Assembly (NCBI GenBank): GCA_947462525.1
Contig: CANHPK010000025.1
Location: 1-11,371 of the forward strand
Length of the DNA stretch: 11,371 bases
Direction: 5' to 3'
Source of the DNA: Roseiflexaceae bacterium
GTDB lineage: Bacteria > Chloroflexota > Chloroflexia > Chloroflexales > Roseiflexaceae
Shown here: piece by piece, positions 1 to 5,911 of the stretch
Layout of the letters: each line of letters starts with the position of its first letter
Numbering within the stretch: the stretch's first letter is position 1
The notes under the pieces: generated by a model
Told to the model about the DNA's origin: nothing
The model's database searches: none
What the model saw: the letters and a program-made list of their open reading frames with translations, nothing else
Program-made: the position numbers and the translations under genes

Positions 1-43
1 CGAGCATGTTGCGCAGGTCACTGAACAGTGATACATTCGTGTT

Positions 44-100
44 GGTCATTCTGAGGTCTTTCGTTTGGTTTGAGCACTTCAACGAAACCACAGAGTGACC
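44..100. repeat. Long imperfect hairpin in the left intergenic region
   Basis: Bases 44-53 (GGTCATTCTG) pair with 91-100 (CAGAGTGACC), ten pairs with one G-T wobble. Inside, GG 55-56 can pair with CC 88-89, and 59-65 (TTTCGTT) pair perfectly with 81-87 (AACGAAA) around a 15-base loop. The 3' side is followed by a short TTTG stretch at 101-104, so it could end an upstream transcript, but the T run is weak. The outer arms resemble the generic GTCATTCTGAG-type dispersed palindromes common in bacterial intergenic DNA; that likeness is from memory only. No gene is visible in 1-302. Confidence 0.5.
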
Positions 101-145
101 TTTGTGTCAATCCGGCGAATTTACACCACATCTAAAGACATTATC

Positions 146-217
146 CTACTAACTACTAACTACTAACTACTAACTACTAACTACTAACTACTAACTACTA
201 ACTACTAACTACTAACT
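146..217. repeat. Perfect heptanucleotide tandem repeat, 10 copies
   Basis: The unit CTACTAA is repeated ten times without a mismatch from 146 to 215, with two further bases (CT) of an eleventh copy. The tract ends 85 bases before the phosphatase start codon. It has no spacers, so it is not a CRISPR array, and it is not in an open frame. Heptamer short tandem repeats of this kind are known in some bacteria, notably filamentous cyanobacteria. Such tracts change copy number by slippage. A degenerate version of the same unit in the same orientation lies at 10761-10788. Confidence 0.97.
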
Positions 218-291
218 GACGAGTTATCTGAAAAATAAAGGCACAGTAACACGCCATTAATCCGCGTCAGCTAGGGTGAATCAATCATGCT

Positions 292-298
292 GAGAGGA
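292..298 (+). promoter_or_regulatory. Ribosome binding site of the phosphatase gene
   Basis: GAGAGGA lies four bases before the ATG at 303 and supports that start. I see no convincing -10/-35 pair between the heptamer tract and this site. Confidence 0.65.
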
Positions 299-302
299 CG
301 CC

Positions 303-1043
303 ATGCCACACACAAAGCGACACATCTCTATTGCACACATGCATAATGTACGAGATCTCGGCGGTCTAGAGCGCTACGACGGCGCACAGACCGCCCGGAA
401 TGTTTTTTGGCGGGGCGATTCCCCCCATGCAATAAACACTGACGCCATACGCGATTTTGCTGCGGCTCGGATGACGACCGTTATCGATCTGCGTCAGCCA
501 AGTGAGTGTAGTGTGCATCCGAACCCGTTCTTCCATCACGATGGATTTTCGTATCATCATGTGCAGCTCTTTGCAGGAGATACCCTCCATAACCTCCCCG
601 AAACGCTCCAAGCGTTTTATGTTGCGGTTATCGCACAGTGCGGCACCCCACTTGCACACATCATCGAGCAAAGTGCAGCTGCCCCCGCAGGCGTGTTTTT
701 TCACTGTCAACTGGGCAAAGATCGAACCGGGATTCTGAGCGCTATCCTACTCCTACTGGCCGGTGTGTCCGAAGCATCTATTTTGGAAGATTACGCACTC
801 ACCGCCGATAGAATCCGTAACCTGACACGTGAACTCACGCTCAATCCACCGGCACACATGAGCCCACAACGGTATCGCGATTTGTTGGCGACACATCCAT
901 CCACCCTCTATGTCGTGCTCGAACACATCCGCATGCAGCATGGCAGTGTCGTTGCATATCTGCGTGCGGCGGGGTGTTCTGCATCTGCCATAACACGGGT
1001 GCAAGCGAAATTGTGTGCGCCGAATGACATCCACGGTGCATAA
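303..1043 (+). CDS. Tyrosine/dual-specificity phosphatase (PF13350-type)
   Basis: A 246-residue soluble protein. It carries the hallmarks of the bacterial Y_phosphatase3 family (PtpB of Mycobacterium, LipA of Listeria, IphP): NVRDLGG at residues 15-21, IDLRQPSE at 61-68 in the position of the family's DLR-x3-E motif, and the P-loop HCQLGKDRTG at 134-143. C135 is the expected nucleophile and R141 the phosphate-binding arginine (CX5R). A following LEDYALT (161-167) fits the conserved helix after the P-loop. Characterised relatives hydrolyse phosphotyrosine, phosphoserine/threonine and in some cases phosphoinositides; the substrate here cannot be read from sequence. There is no signal peptide. 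It lies 173 bases upstream of phnD on the same strand, so co-transcription with the phosphonate genes is possible but not shown. A role in phosphonate-derived sugar phosphate metabolism or in signalling is inference only. Confidence 0.9.
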   Translation: MPHTKRHISIAHMHNVRDLGGLERYDGAQTARNVFWRGDSPHAINTDAIRDFAAARMTTVIDLRQPSECSVHPNPFFHHDGFSYHHVQLFAGDTLHNLPETLQAFYVAVIAQCGTPLAHIIEQSAAAPAGVFFHCQLGKDRTGILSAILLLLAGVSEASILEDYALTADRIRNLTRELTLNPPAHMSPQRYRDLLATHPSTLYVVLEHIRMQHGSVVAYLRAAGCSASAITRVQAKLCAPNDIHGA

Positions 1044-1216
1044 ATCTTTGATTTCTGTATACCAAAAACCCCTCAGCTGCTAATCACGCAGTCACACACC
1101 GATGACGTTCGCATAAAAGAACCATAACGTCAGTATCGCAGCTTGATGACATGAGCAGACTACAGTGTACTCATCATCAGAGAAAACCTGATGGCGTGTA
1201 TTTGTAAGGAGTAGTC
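1044..1216 (+). promoter_or_regulatory. phnD leader with two inverted repeats (candidate operators)
   Basis: This 173-base gap is the likeliest place for the main phn promoter. It holds a perfect 7-bp inverted repeat, TGACGTT (1103-1109) and AACGTCA (1126-1132), with a 16-base spacer. It also holds an imperfect one, TGATGA-CA-TGAG (1144-1155) and CTCATCATCA (1170-1179). Either could bind a dimeric regulator or form an RNA hairpin. I could not pick out a trustworthy -10/-35 pair, nor a sequence matching the E. coli Pho box. Phosphate-starvation control is expected for such operons but is not demonstrated here. Confidence 0.4.
1206..1211 (+). promoter_or_regulatory. Strong ribosome binding site of phnD
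   Basis: AAGGAG lies five bases before the ATG at 1217. It is one of the best Shine-Dalgarno matches in the window, which fits the need for excess binding protein over the membrane components. Confidence 0.85.
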
Positions 1217-2326
1217 ATGCGGAAGTTGTTTAGTTTGCTGTTGATGGTGATGTTTGTAACGGCCTGTGGCGGTGTTGCCCCTGCCGCTGAGCCAACGAAG
1301 GCTCCGGAAGTCGTCGCAGAGCCCACTGCTGTGCCAGAGCCAACGGCAGCTCCTGAAGAACCAGCGGAAGTCAAGCCCGTCGTCATTGTCTGGTTGCCAA
1401 ACGAATCTGGCGGCGACCTCGAAGCAGCCCGCGATGCGATTGGCGCGGTAGTGACCGAGACCCTCGGACGACCGGTCGAACATAAGTTGACCACCGACTA
1501 CATCGTTGCAGTCGAGGCACTGGCCAACGACAACGGCGACCTGGCGTTCTATGGCGCACAGGCCTACATCGAAGCCAAGAACAAGAACAACGCAATCGTG
1601 CCGTTGATGATCACCAGTGGTGCGTCTGGCACCGCGAAGGATGCTCTGTACCACGCATGGTTTGCGGTGAACAAGGGCGAAGAAGCTGCCTATCAAAAAG
1701 ATGGCGTATACAGCATCGAAAACATCGCCGGCAAGCGCTTCTCGTTCGTCTCGAACAGCTCGACCTCGGGATTCAAGGTTCCTGCAAAGAACATCGTAAC
1801 GGTCTTCTCCGCTCAGGATAAGTGGAAAGAGCTTGTTGCAGACGATTTGCTCGAAGGCGGCCCAGATAGCCTGTTCTCAGATGTGCAATTCGGTGGCTCA
1901 CACCAGGGATCTGCAGTCAACCTGATCTCGGGCAAATCCGATGTCGCGGTCTTCTGTGACACCTGTGTCGAAAACTACACGGCATTGAGCGAAGGTGAAC
2001 CCAACACCGTTGGTTCGACATACAAAGTCATCGACAAGGCTGCAGAGCCATTCGACAAGTTCCCCGGTAAAGAATTCGTCCTCATCTCGGTCACCCCGGT
2101 TCTCAACTCACCGTTCGCCGCAAACGGCAACACATTGACCGCCGAAGAAATCAAGAAGCTCCAAGACGTGTTGACTTCAGACGCTGTTGCAAACAACCCC
2201 AAGATTTTTGCAACCAAGGCCGAAATCGAAGCAGGCTACAAGCCCATCTTCAAGAAGACCAAAGAAGAGCGCTTCATCGTCGTCGAAGATTCATTCTTCG
2301 ATCCGATTCGCGAACTGTCCAAGTAA
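1217..2326 (+). CDS. phnD: Phosphonate ABC transporter substrate-binding lipoprotein PhnD
   Basis: A 369-residue extracytoplasmic lipoprotein that captures phosphonate (possibly also phosphate esters or phosphite) for import. A short lipoprotein signal ends in the lipobox VTAC with C17 as the lipidated residue. Residues 18-55 form an Ala/Pro/Glu/Thr-rich tether of the type common in Chloroflexota lipoproteins. The periplasmic-binding domain runs from about residue 55 to the end. It contains SSTSGFKVP (181-189), corresponding to the phosphonate-gripping STSG loop of E. coli PhnD, then GGSHQGSA (226-233) and SGKSDVAVF (238-246), which match the family's conserved (S)GHxxA...GKxDVA segment. The ATG at 1217 is fixed by AAGGAG and the signal peptide. 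It is followed by a hairpin and then phnC, so it is first in the transporter module. Ligand preference cannot be told: the acidic residues that bind the aminoethyl group in E. coli PhnD cannot be aligned with certainty by eye. Confidence 0.95.
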   Translation: MRKLFSLLLMVMFVTACGGVAPAAEPTKAPEVVAEPTAVPEPTAAPEEPAEVKPVVIVWLPNESGGDLEAARDAIGAVVTETLGRPVEHKLTTDYIVAVEALANDNGDLAFYGAQAYIEAKNKNNAIVPLMITSGASGTAKDALYHAWFAVNKGEEAAYQKDGVYSIENIAGKRFSFVSNSSTSGFKVPAKNIVTVFSAQDKWKELVADDLLEGGPDSLFSDVQFGGSHQGSAVNLISGKSDVAVFCDTCVENYTALSEGEPNTVGSTYKVIDKAAEPFDKFPGKEFVLISVTPVLNSPFAANGNTLTAEEIKKLQDVLTSDAVANNPKIFATKAEIEAGYKPIFKKTKEERFIVVEDSFFDPIRELSK

Positions 2327-2335
2327 CCTTCCCCA

Positions 2336-2364
2336 AACCCACCGCGGCACTGCTGCGGTGGGTT
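2336..2364 (+). terminator. Hairpin between phnD and phnC (attenuator or mRNA stabiliser)
   Basis: A ten-bp perfect outer stem, 2336-2345 with 2355-2364, continues through a G-T wobble (2346/2354) and two more G-C pairs to a three-base loop at 2349-2351, 13 pairs in all. It is followed by CTATC rather than a T run, so it is not a standard intrinsic terminator. Hairpins just after the binding-protein gene of ABC operons often protect the upstream mRNA or let only part of the transcription through. Here it starts ten bases after the phnD stop codon. Confidence 0.75.
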
Positions 2365-2375
2365 CTATCTATACA

Positions 2376-2381
2376 GTGAGG
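2376..2381 (+). promoter_or_regulatory. Ribosome binding site of phnC
   Basis: GTGAGG lies seven bases before the ATG at 2389, just after the intercistronic hairpin. It is clear of the stem, so the hairpin should not hide it. Confidence 0.6.
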
Positions 2382-2388
2382 TACACCC

Positions 2389-3171
2389 ATGCCAGTGCTC
2401 CATGTCGAAAACGTCCGTAAATCATATGGTGGTAGCTCCTTCGCGCTCGATGGAGTTTCATTTTCTATCGAAAAAGGCGAGTTCGTGGCCATCATCGGAC
2501 CGTCTGGAGCAGGCAAGTCGACTCTCTTGCGATGCATCAATCGCTTGATTGCAGTCACGTCAGGCACCGTATCTGTCGATGGAACAGACGTGACCAAGGT
2601 GTCGAACAGCGGTCTGCGTATCTTGCGCAGGACCGTTGGAATGATTTTTCAGCACTACAATCTCGTGAATCGACTAACAGTCATCGAAAATGTCCTCCAC
2701 GGGAGACTCGGCTACAAATCGTCATTGAGTGGTACATTTGGTCTTTTTTCACATGCCGAAAAAATACGTGCCTACGAATTGCTCCAAGCAGTCGGCCTTT
2801 CGGAGCAAATCTATCAGCGATGCGGTCAATTGAGTGGTGGACAAAAGCAACGAGTGGGTATTGCACGTGCACTCATCCAAGACCCCACACTCATGCTCTG
2901 TGACGAACCCATTGCGTCGCTCGACCCCAACGCCGCCAAAATCGTGATGGACAACCTGCGTGATATTAATCAGCGGCTCGGGATAACGGTTGTCGCTAAT
3001 CTCCACCAGGTCCACGCTGCACGCGAATACGCGCACCGCATTATCGGTGTGAATGCTGGTAAAGTCGTATTTGATGGTCCGCCATCGTTGTTGACCCTCG
3101 AAATAATCCAACAAATTTATGGCAGTGAAGCGCAGGATTTGATGCTCGCAGACGGTGAACTCCATGCGTAG
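2389..3171 (+). CDS. phnC: Phosphonate ABC transporter ATP-binding protein PhnC
   Basis: A 260-residue cytoplasmic ATPase that powers phosphonate import with the two PhnE-type permeases. All nucleotide-binding elements are present: Walker A GPSGAGKST (37-45), Q-loop Q88 in FQHYNLV, which matches the FQ-(x)2-NLV typical of PhnC, signature LSGGQ (148-152), Walker B LMLCDEP (168-174), D-loop SLDP, and switch histidine H206. The length is normal for PhnC. It differs from PhnK and PhnL further down, which are ATPases of the lyase complex and not of transport. The start is fixed by GTGAGG. The stop overlaps the start of the first permease gene, which indicates translational coupling. Confidence 0.96.
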   Translation: MPVLHVENVRKSYGGSSFALDGVSFSIEKGEFVAIIGPSGAGKSTLLRCINRLIAVTSGTVSVDGTDVTKVSNSGLRILRRTVGMIFQHYNLVNRLTVIENVLHGRLGYKSSLSGTFGLFSHAEKIRAYELLQAVGLSEQIYQRCGQLSGGQKQRVGIARALIQDPTLMLCDEPIASLDPNAAKIVMDNLRDINQRLGITVVANLHQVHAAREYAHRIIGVNAGKVVFDGPPSLLTLEIIQQIYGSEAQDLMLADGELHA

Positions 3172-3955
3172 CATCGACTTTTTGATGCGCCAACGGCTCG
3201 TGGTTGGTCTCGTCTGCCTCGGTATTCTCATTGCATCGTATGCTGCAGTGGTGGTCACCGATTACGACGTCGTCAAGGGGTTTCAGTCGATCCCCAAAGC
3301 AGTGAAATGGAGCAGCGAAAATTTCTATCCTGACGAAAAATCATTGAAAAGACTCCCCAAAATCATTGCAAAAATGCAAGAAACGCTCGTCACTGCAGTC
3401 ACTGCAACCACGTGTGCAGCGTTTGTGGGATTTTTGGTGGCTATCCTCGGTGCGAATGCTACTCGGCCGCATTGGGTGTTCAGCATTGTGAGTCGCGCGA
3501 TCGCCAGTCTGTTCCGCAATGTCGATGTTTCGGCGTGGTCTTTGATTCTGTTGTTTTCATTTGGACAGAGCATGTTTACGGGGTATCTCGCACTGTTTTT
3601 TGTCACGTTCGGGTTCATGGTGCGCATGCTGATGGAGACAATCGATCTGAGTAGTGCAGACACCATCGAAGCGTTGCGCGCAACAGGTGCATCGCCGAGT
3701 GCGGTCATTACACAGAGCGTTATTCCGACCTGTATGCCGCAGTTTGTAAGCTGGACGTTATTCATGATCGAAACAAACATCCGTAGCGCCACGCTCGTTG
3801 GCATTCTGACCGGCACCGGGATCGGCAATCTGTTTGATATCTACTACAAAAGTTTGAATTATCACGCTGCGAGTTTGGTCATTGTCGTCATCGTGATAGC
3901 GGTGTTGTTGATTGAATCGGTCTCGAATGCGATCCGAAGGGTGGTGTTGCAGTGA
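3164..3955 (+). CDS. phnE: Phosphonate ABC transporter permease PhnE (first of two)
   Basis: A 263-residue inner-membrane permease. A first membrane segment (about 11-32) is followed by an external stretch ending in FYPDEKSLKRLPKII (54-68), like the FPPD...LP segment in front of the permease core in PhnE. The BPD_transp_1 core has further membrane segments at about 74-96, 123-155, 195-215 and 236-252. The EAA loop that docks on PhnC is EALRATGASPSAVITQSVIP (169-188). I chose ATG 3164 over the GTG at 3155 because GGTGA (3154-3158) lies five bases before the ATG, while nothing useful precedes the GTG. It overlaps phnC by 8 bases and the next permease gene by 4. It probably pairs with the second permease as a heterodimer. 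Confidence 0.93.
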   Translation: MRSIDFLMRQRLVVGLVCLGILIASYAAVVVTDYDVVKGFQSIPKAVKWSSENFYPDEKSLKRLPKIIAKMQETLVTAVTATTCAAFVGFLVAILGANATRPHWVFSIVSRAIASLFRNVDVSAWSLILLFSFGQSMFTGYLALFFVTFGFMVRMLMETIDLSSADTIEALRATGASPSAVITQSVIPTCMPQFVSWTLFMIETNIRSATLVGILTGTGIGNLFDIYYKSLNYHAASLVIVVIVIAVLLIESVSNAIRRVVLQ

Positions 3956-4770
3956 CTCCTCCGACCCAAATGTCCCTCCCACGCCGTCCCTTTGACCGCT
4001 CCATTGCGCTGATGCGGTTGATTGTGGTGCTCTTGTTTGTCCTCACGCTGTATGGGTTCACAGCCCTCGAAACCGGCGGCGTCAACATGGCCGACGCGTG
4101 GAGTATGTTGGCAGACAACGCTGCGACATTATTCTTTCGTCCAGCACTGACAAACGTGACGGTCAGCGAATTGCTCGTGTCACTCGGTGTCACCATTGGG
4201 TTGGGATTTCTGACCACCGTGTTTGGTGCAGTGATTGGTTTCGGTTTGGCATTGGCAAGTGCCCTCAACATCGCCCCGGTCTGGTTGAGCGTGCTGGTCA
4301 AAGGATGTACGGCCATCGTCCGTGCAATCCCGACCGTATTGTGGGTGCTGATTTTTGCCGTATCGGCCGGATTGGGGAGCGTGGCGGCTGTGCTCGGCAT
4401 GACGTTCCACTCGGCGGGATATCTCATCAAGGCATACGCAGAGTCGTTCGAAGACGTGGATGCTGGGAGCATCGAAGCACTGCGTGCGGGCGGCGCTGAC
4501 TGGTGGCACATTGTCGGCCAGGTAGTCACCCCGTCCGCCATGCCTGCGCTCATCTCGTGGACGTTTCTGCGCTTCGAGATTAACTTCTCTACTGCGATTG
4601 CAATGGGCGCTGCTGCAGGGGCGGGTGGTATCGGCTTCGATATGTTCATGGCTAGTGGATTCTATCTCAACATCCGTGAAATGGGTGCGTTCACCTACGC
4701 AATATTGATTTTTGCGGTCATTATGGAACTCATCGCGACCCGCTTGCAAACACGCCAATCTCATCGTTGA
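3952..4770 (+). CDS. phnE: Phosphonate ABC transporter permease PhnE (second of two)
   Basis: A 272-residue permease, clearly different in sequence from its neighbour. The N-terminal membrane segment is at about 20-40, and the core segments at about 74-104, 110-150, 195-225 and 247-263. The EAA loop, EALRAGGADWWHIVGQVVTP (175-194), is intact, so it should contact PhnC. The glycine-rich GAAAGAGGIGFDMF (219-232) matches the conserved stretch after the EAA loop. The external FYPD-like segment of the first permease is lacking. The GTG at 3952 gives a GTGA overlap with the preceding stop; ATG 3970 is an in-frame alternative. Two permease genes with a single phnC and phnD are known in other phn loci, for example in rhizobia, and imply a heterodimeric channel. 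Confidence 0.92.
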   Translation: MTPPTQMSLPRRPFDRSIALMRLIVVLLFVLTLYGFTALETGGVNMADAWSMLADNAATLFFRPALTNVTVSELLVSLGVTIGLGFLTTVFGAVIGFGLALASALNIAPVWLSVLVKGCTAIVRAIPTVLWVLIFAVSAGLGSVAAVLGMTFHSAGYLIKAYAESFEDVDAGSIEALRAGGADWWHIVGQVVTPSAMPALISWTFLRFEINFSTAIAMGAAAGAGGIGFDMFMASGFYLNIREMGAFTYAILIFAVIMELIATRLQTRQSHR

Positions 4771-4827
4771 TGAACGTTGTCGGTGATGCCTGCGCATACA
4801 TAAGTGAGTGGACAGAAAGAGGCTAGC
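4771..4827 (+). other. 57-base gap between transporter and lyase modules
   Basis: This is the longest gap after phnC in an otherwise packed gene run. It holds the phnG ribosome binding site AAAGAGG (4816-4822) at its end. I see no hairpin. A TTGTCG/TACATA pair is present but with poor spacing (14 bases), so an internal promoter cannot be claimed. Confidence 0.4.
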
Positions 4828-5250
4828 ATGCGGGATTCGGTGACAGGGATATTGAGTCGTAGCCCAAGCACCACTGTGTGCGCGTTGGCTGCGCATGCGC
4901 TCACGATGATATCAGACCCGTCTGTGGTGGTGCTCAGTGGGCCAAAGGTTGCCATGGTCCAGCTGCGCATCCAAGAAAGCGTCGCAGATACCGTCTTCAA
5001 CGGCGGTGAAGTTTTGGTGACGGAGACACGGCTCGAGCTCAATGGAGTGTTTGGGTTCGGCATGGTGATTGGAGACCAACCGGAGTACGCAACGGCACTG
5101 GCAGTCCTCGACGCACTCGGGCGCATCGATGGCCCCCATCGTGCATACATGACTGATGCCGTCGCCGATTTGGCACGTGCACTGACCACGAAGCACCAGA
5201 GCGAATTTGCTGCGAGCAACAGCACCAAAGTCGCCTTTGATACATTCTGA
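4828..5250 (+). CDS. phnG: C-P lyase core subunit PhnG
   Basis: A 140-residue cytoplasmic subunit of the PhnGHIJ core complex, which with PhnI, H and L supports transfer of the phosphonate to the ribose of ATP in place of adenine. It is recognisable by MVQLRIQESVADTVFNGGEV (50-69) and VTETRLELNGVFGFGMVIGD (71-90), which match the QxRxxxxxxGxxFxxGxxTLTRAxVxL...GYSWVxG pattern of E. coli PhnG, and by the C-terminal STKVAFDTF, equivalent to ASRVDFFTM. It is slightly shorter than the E. coli protein (150 residues). The ATG at 4828 is chosen over an upstream in-frame GTG (4804) because AAAGAGG lies five bases before it. It is the first gene of the lyase module; its stop is seven bases from the phnH start. 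Confidence 0.9.
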   Translation: MRDSVTGILSRSPSTTVCALAAHALTMISDPSVVVLSGPKVAMVQLRIQESVADTVFNGGEVLVTETRLELNGVFGFGMVIGDQPEYATALAVLDALGRIDGPHRAYMTDAVADLARALTTKHQSEFAASNSTKVAFDTF

Positions 5251-5257
5251 GAGGCCT

Positions 5258-5893
5258 ATGAACACTGCATTCCGTGCACCTACTGCGTACGAAGAATTCT
5301 GTACCACCGCGTATCGACTACTGCTTGAGTGTCTGTCACGACCAGGGACGATTGTGCAATTACCGTCCGTAGAATTCCTCGCTGTTCCGACCGATTTGAT
5401 TGCCGGGAGCACGACGAATCCGTTCTGCTTGGCAGCATGTATGTCGCTCGTCGATCAAGAGTCGAGCATGGTGCTCGCAGCCGCAGGGGGCTGGGTAGCA
5501 GAGCACCATCCTGCAGCTGCGTGGGTCCATCTACGCACGAATGCCCGGCGGTCCGCCGCCAGCGACAGCGCATTTGCATGTCTGTGGGACGTTGCATCGC
5601 TTGCACTCCTGCCGTCGTTGTCGCACGGTTCGCTGACATTCCCCGAACGCAGCGCGACGGCATTCTGTGCCGTTGATGTCCTCTCTGAGAGCGGCACATG
5701 GGAGCTGTCAGGGCCTGGGATTCAGACCACCACAGCATTGGGAATCAGCAACGTAACGTCCGAACAGATGGGATACATCCAAGCATCGCGTTCGTCCTTC
5801 CCACTCGGAGTGGATGTGTTTTTGGTTGACGCAACAGGGAAATGTGTCGGCTTGCCACGGAGTACTCGTATTGTGCGTAGCCGCACGTCCTAG
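5258..5893 (+). CDS. phnH: C-P lyase core subunit PhnH
   Basis: A 211-residue subunit of the core complex, a fold related to PLP-dependent transferases but without catalytic lysine chemistry in the studied homologue. Family marks are NTAFRAPTAYEEF (2-14), the segment LECLSRPGTIVQLPSV (22-37; E. coli has LLKAMSEPGVIVAL), MSLVDQESSMVLA (62-74), and GSLTFPERSATAF (122-134). The ATG at 5258 fits the family N-terminus; GAGAGG (5249-5254) overlaps the phnG stop, so translation is probably coupled. It is a little longer than E. coli PhnH (194 residues). No frameshift or missing segment is seen. Confidence 0.92.
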   Translation: MNTAFRAPTAYEEFCTTAYRLLLECLSRPGTIVQLPSVEFLAVPTDLIAGSTTNPFCLAACMSLVDQESSMVLAAAGGWVAEHHPAAAWVHLRTNARRSAASDSAFACLWDVASLALLPSLSHGSLTFPERSATAFCAVDVLSESGTWELSGPGIQTTTALGISNVTSEQMGYIQASRSSFPLGVDVFLVDATGKCVGLPRSTRIVRSRTS

Positions 5894-5899
5894 TCTACT

Positions 5900-5906
5900 G
5901 GGAGGA
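5900..5906 (+). promoter_or_regulatory. Ribosome binding site that fixes the TTG start of phnI
   Basis: GGGAGGA is a near-perfect Shine-Dalgarno sequence five bases before TTG 5912. No ATG or GTG lies at a suitable distance, so it decides the start. Confidence 0.85.
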
Positions 5907-5911
5907 TTCTT

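Noticed and set aside
146..217. Possible CRISPR array
   Set aside because: The unit is 7 bases and directly tandem, with no spacers.
3155..3171. GTG 3155 as the start of the first permease gene
   Set aside because: No ribosome site precedes it, while ATG 3164 has GGTGA five bases in front.
3888..4649. Open frame of about 250 codons on the - strand inside the second permease gene
   Set aside because: It is antisense to a clear permease with an EAA motif; its low-complexity composition is typical of a shadow frame.
4771..4803. Internal promoter before phnG (TTGTCG ... TACATA)
   Set aside because: The spacing of 14 bases is too short and both boxes are poor matches.
4804..4827. GTG 4804 as the phnG start
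   Set aside because: AAAGAGG lies within this stretch and points to ATG 4828.
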